From a virus: a stretch of DNA of 62,381 nucleotides. The DNA lies in IMG/VR virus record IMGVR_UViG_3300013125_000007, positions 1 through 62,381 of that record; one strand, given 5' to 3'. Position numbers and translations under genes: made by a program. Below are positions 61,205 to 62,381 of the stretch, piece after piece (positions within the stretch are counted from its first letter, which is position 1; every line of letters begins with the position of its first letter). The notes under the pieces are model-generated. The model worked only from the letters and a program-made list of their open reading frames with translations, did no database searches and was not told where the DNA came from.

Positions 61205-62085
61205 TGATTGAAAAAAGAGAAAACCAATATAGAAGAGATATAGATAGAATTAGCATACCAAAAATTAGTATTCAAAATATTGATACTGCTATTTTAACTT
61301 ATATAAAAGATACAATTAAACCTACCATAATCGAAAATGGAATACTTAGAGAAGTTCCAGTATATTATGCTACTCCACAGATTTGGAAAAATATCCAAGC
61401 ACATAATTGGTTTAGAGATGCGAAAAGTAATCAATTGATGGTACCATCAATTGTAATTAAAAATACTAGTATAACTAAACAAACTAATATGCCAATTGAT
61501 AAGTTAGATGGTAATATGGTTAGAACAGTTATAACACAGTGGGATAAAAGTAATAGATATGATTCATATGCTGCGACTACTCAATATAAACCACCTGTAA
61601 AATATTTTTATACAACAGTTCCTGATTATGTTGTAGTATCATATGAAGTGAAAATATGGACAGGATTTTTAAAACACATGAATTTTTTACTTGAAAGATT
61701 TATATATGCAGAAAATGCATATTGGGGTGGAGAAAATTATAAATTTAGAACATCATATGATTCTATGGATAAAACTATTGAATTATCTGAGGGTGAAAAC
61801 AGAGCAGTATTATCAACGTTTAATATGAGTGTTTATGGATATATAATTCCAGAATACGTAGGAGTTAAAAACACGTCAAATGTATTTGTGAGTCCTGCAA
61901 AAATTATATTAACAAGTGAATTGGCAGCAGAAACATCACAAGTAGAAAAACCAGTATTTACTAAGATGATAGTAAACGATGTTGAAAAAGAAAAGAAAAT
62001 CAGTACGGATTCTACATTTATTACACTTGATGAAGAATATTTTAAGGTTGATGATCCAAACAACCCAACAAATCAACAGATATAG
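61204..62085 (+). CDS. Tail completion/sheath terminator, gp15-like
   Basis: This is a 293-residue protein. The segment ENGILREVPVYYATPQIWKNIQA (about 44-66) followed by RDAKSNQLMVPSIVIKNTSI is the gp15/sheath-terminator pattern. VPDYVVVSYEVKIWTGFLKHMNFLLERF (about 138-165) and SVYGYIIPE near the C-terminus also agree. gp15 caps the contractile tail and joins it to the neck. Start overlaps the gp14-like stop (TAATG). Confidence 0.75.
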   Translation: MIEKRENQYRRDIDRISIPKISIQNIDTAILTYIKDTIKPTIIENGILREVPVYYATPQIWKNIQAHNWFRDAKSNQLMVPSIVIKNTSITKQTNMPIDKLDGNMVRTVITQWDKSNRYDSYAATTQYKPPVKYFYTTVPDYVVVSYEVKIWTGFLKHMNFLLERFIYAENAYWGGENYKFRTSYDSMDKTIELSEGENRAVLSTFNMSVYGYIIPEYVGVKNTSNVFVSPAKIILTSELAAETSQVEKPVFTKMIVNDVEKEKKISTDSTFITLDEEYFKVDDPNNPTNQQI

Positions 62086-62094
62086 GAATTAATA

Positions 62095-62381
62095 ATGGCA
62101 AAATACATAAGTAAATGGACAGGTTTACAAATAGATACTGCGATAAGTAAGTCTTTAAATATATACGAGGTTTCCAATATTTACCAAAGTGGGTCTTATG
62201 TTGGTATAAATAATCAACATCCTACATCACAATTTGATGTCATAGGTTCCGGTATATTTAGAGGCGATTTAATAGTAACTGGTTCGTTAATTGCAGGTGA
62301 TATATTAAATATAACCGAACAAACAGCTAGCTTATCTGGAAGCTTAATAATTTCAAATTCATTTCAATATATTGATGGTAA
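62095..62381 (+). CDS. Fibre-type structural protein, 3'-truncated by window edge
   Basis: The 95 visible codons begin MAKYISKWTG after an AGGA ribosome-binding site. The segment YVGINNQHPTSQFDVIGSGIFRGDLIVTGSLIAG (about 36-69) is the repeat commonly seen in phage fibres and fibritin/collar proteins (x-G-I-x-x-x-x-P-x-x-x-x-D/H-V-x-G). The reading frame is open to the last base. Confidence 0.65.
   Translation, partial: MAKYISKWTGLQIDTAISKSLNIYEVSNIYQSGSYVGINNQHPTSQFDVIGSGIFRGDLIVTGSLIAGDILNITEQTASLSGSLIISNSFQYIDG

Noticed and set aside
1047-62063. About twenty-five open frames of 60-166 codons on the minus strand (for example 1047-1259, 3446-3667, 34636-35136, 36066-36389, 43579-44037, 51151-51522)
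   Set aside because: Each lies antisense to a well-supported + strand gene, lacks a recognisable family and has the composition of a shadow frame. No minus-strand gene is needed to fill any gap.
1-62381. tRNA genes
   Set aside because: Scanned for T-arm (GGTTCRANNCC-like) and acceptor-stem pairing in the gaps; no convincing cloverleaf was found, including at 2046-2139.
1-62381. CRISPR arrays
   Set aside because: No regularly spaced direct repeats; the few direct repeats are isolated pairs.

Overview
The window is one continuous stretch of an AT-rich (by eye about 70-75% A+T) tailed-phage genome. Every convincing gene lies on the + strand. The structural genes are those of a T4-superfamily contractile-tail phage (myovirus): gp55-like late sigma factor, gp5-like hub, gp25 and gp6 baseplate wedges, gp47/gp46 recombination nuclease, gp17 terminase, gp20 portal, gp21 protease, gp22-like scaffold, gp23 capsid and gp13/gp14/gp15-like neck and tail-completion proteins. 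They are far from T4 itself and resemble the kind found in environmental (marine or freshwater) T4-like phages. Clear Shine-Dalgarno sequences (AAGGA, GGAG) precede most genes, and TTG or GTG starts are common. The sequence does not identify the host.

Layout. (1) 1-2500 is an accessory left edge with small genes, a HAD-type phosphatase and a SpoU-type RNA methyltransferase. The first 2 kb is visibly less AT-rich than the rest and carries a repeated 15-bp element, a pair of palindromic operator-like sites and a long structured intergenic hairpin. (2) 2600-14800 holds nucleic-acid repair and host-interaction genes: ATP-dependent DNA ligase, DRB0094-type RNA ligase, a deoxyribosyltransferase-like protein, two zincin metalloproteases, a coiled-coil membrane protein, peptide deformylase, a secreted lytic transglycosylase, an HD phosphohydrolase and the gp55-like sigma factor, ending at a strong intrinsic terminator (14826-14851). 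(3) 14900-33180 is the baseplate and tail-tip module, with tandem paralogues and a probable seven-bladed beta-propeller inserted into one large protein. (4) 33190-38200 is a replication/recombination island: PD-(D/E)XK nuclease, a TnpB relic, a DnaG-type primase and a single-chain Mre11-Rad50 fusion. (5) 38260-44116 holds a very large tail-fibre-like protein and a three-part nucleotidyltransferase/zinc-finger/ligase-like protein. (6) 44185-57270 is the packaging and head module: zinc-ribbon protein, terminase, a MESH1/SpoT-like HD hydrolase, portal, prohead protease, many small probable head or membrane proteins, scaffold and major capsid. (7) 57444-59267 is a free-standing mobile-looking gene encoding zinc fingers, a NUMOD-like region, a PD-(D/E)XK-like nuclease and a DNA-methyltransferase domain in one chain. 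It is bracketed by two related terminator/promoter blocks. (8) 59563-62381 holds neck and tail-completion genes and the start of a fibre-type gene.

How it fits together: the gp55-like factor is expected to drive late structural genes. A recurring TATATTTATA-type motif in intergenic gaps at the head of gene blocks is the best candidate for its promoter. The gp21-like protease would process scaffold, capsid and several small proteins that share short N-terminal helices ending in L/I-x-E.

Best candidates for something undescribed: the nuclease-methyltransferase fusion behind the capsid gene; the (p)ppGpp-hydrolase-like gene wedged between terminase and portal; the fused Mre11-Rad50 protein; the nucleotidyltransferase-ligase fusion; and the structured RNA at 2046-2139. 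All functional statements rest on motif recognition by eye. No database search was run.
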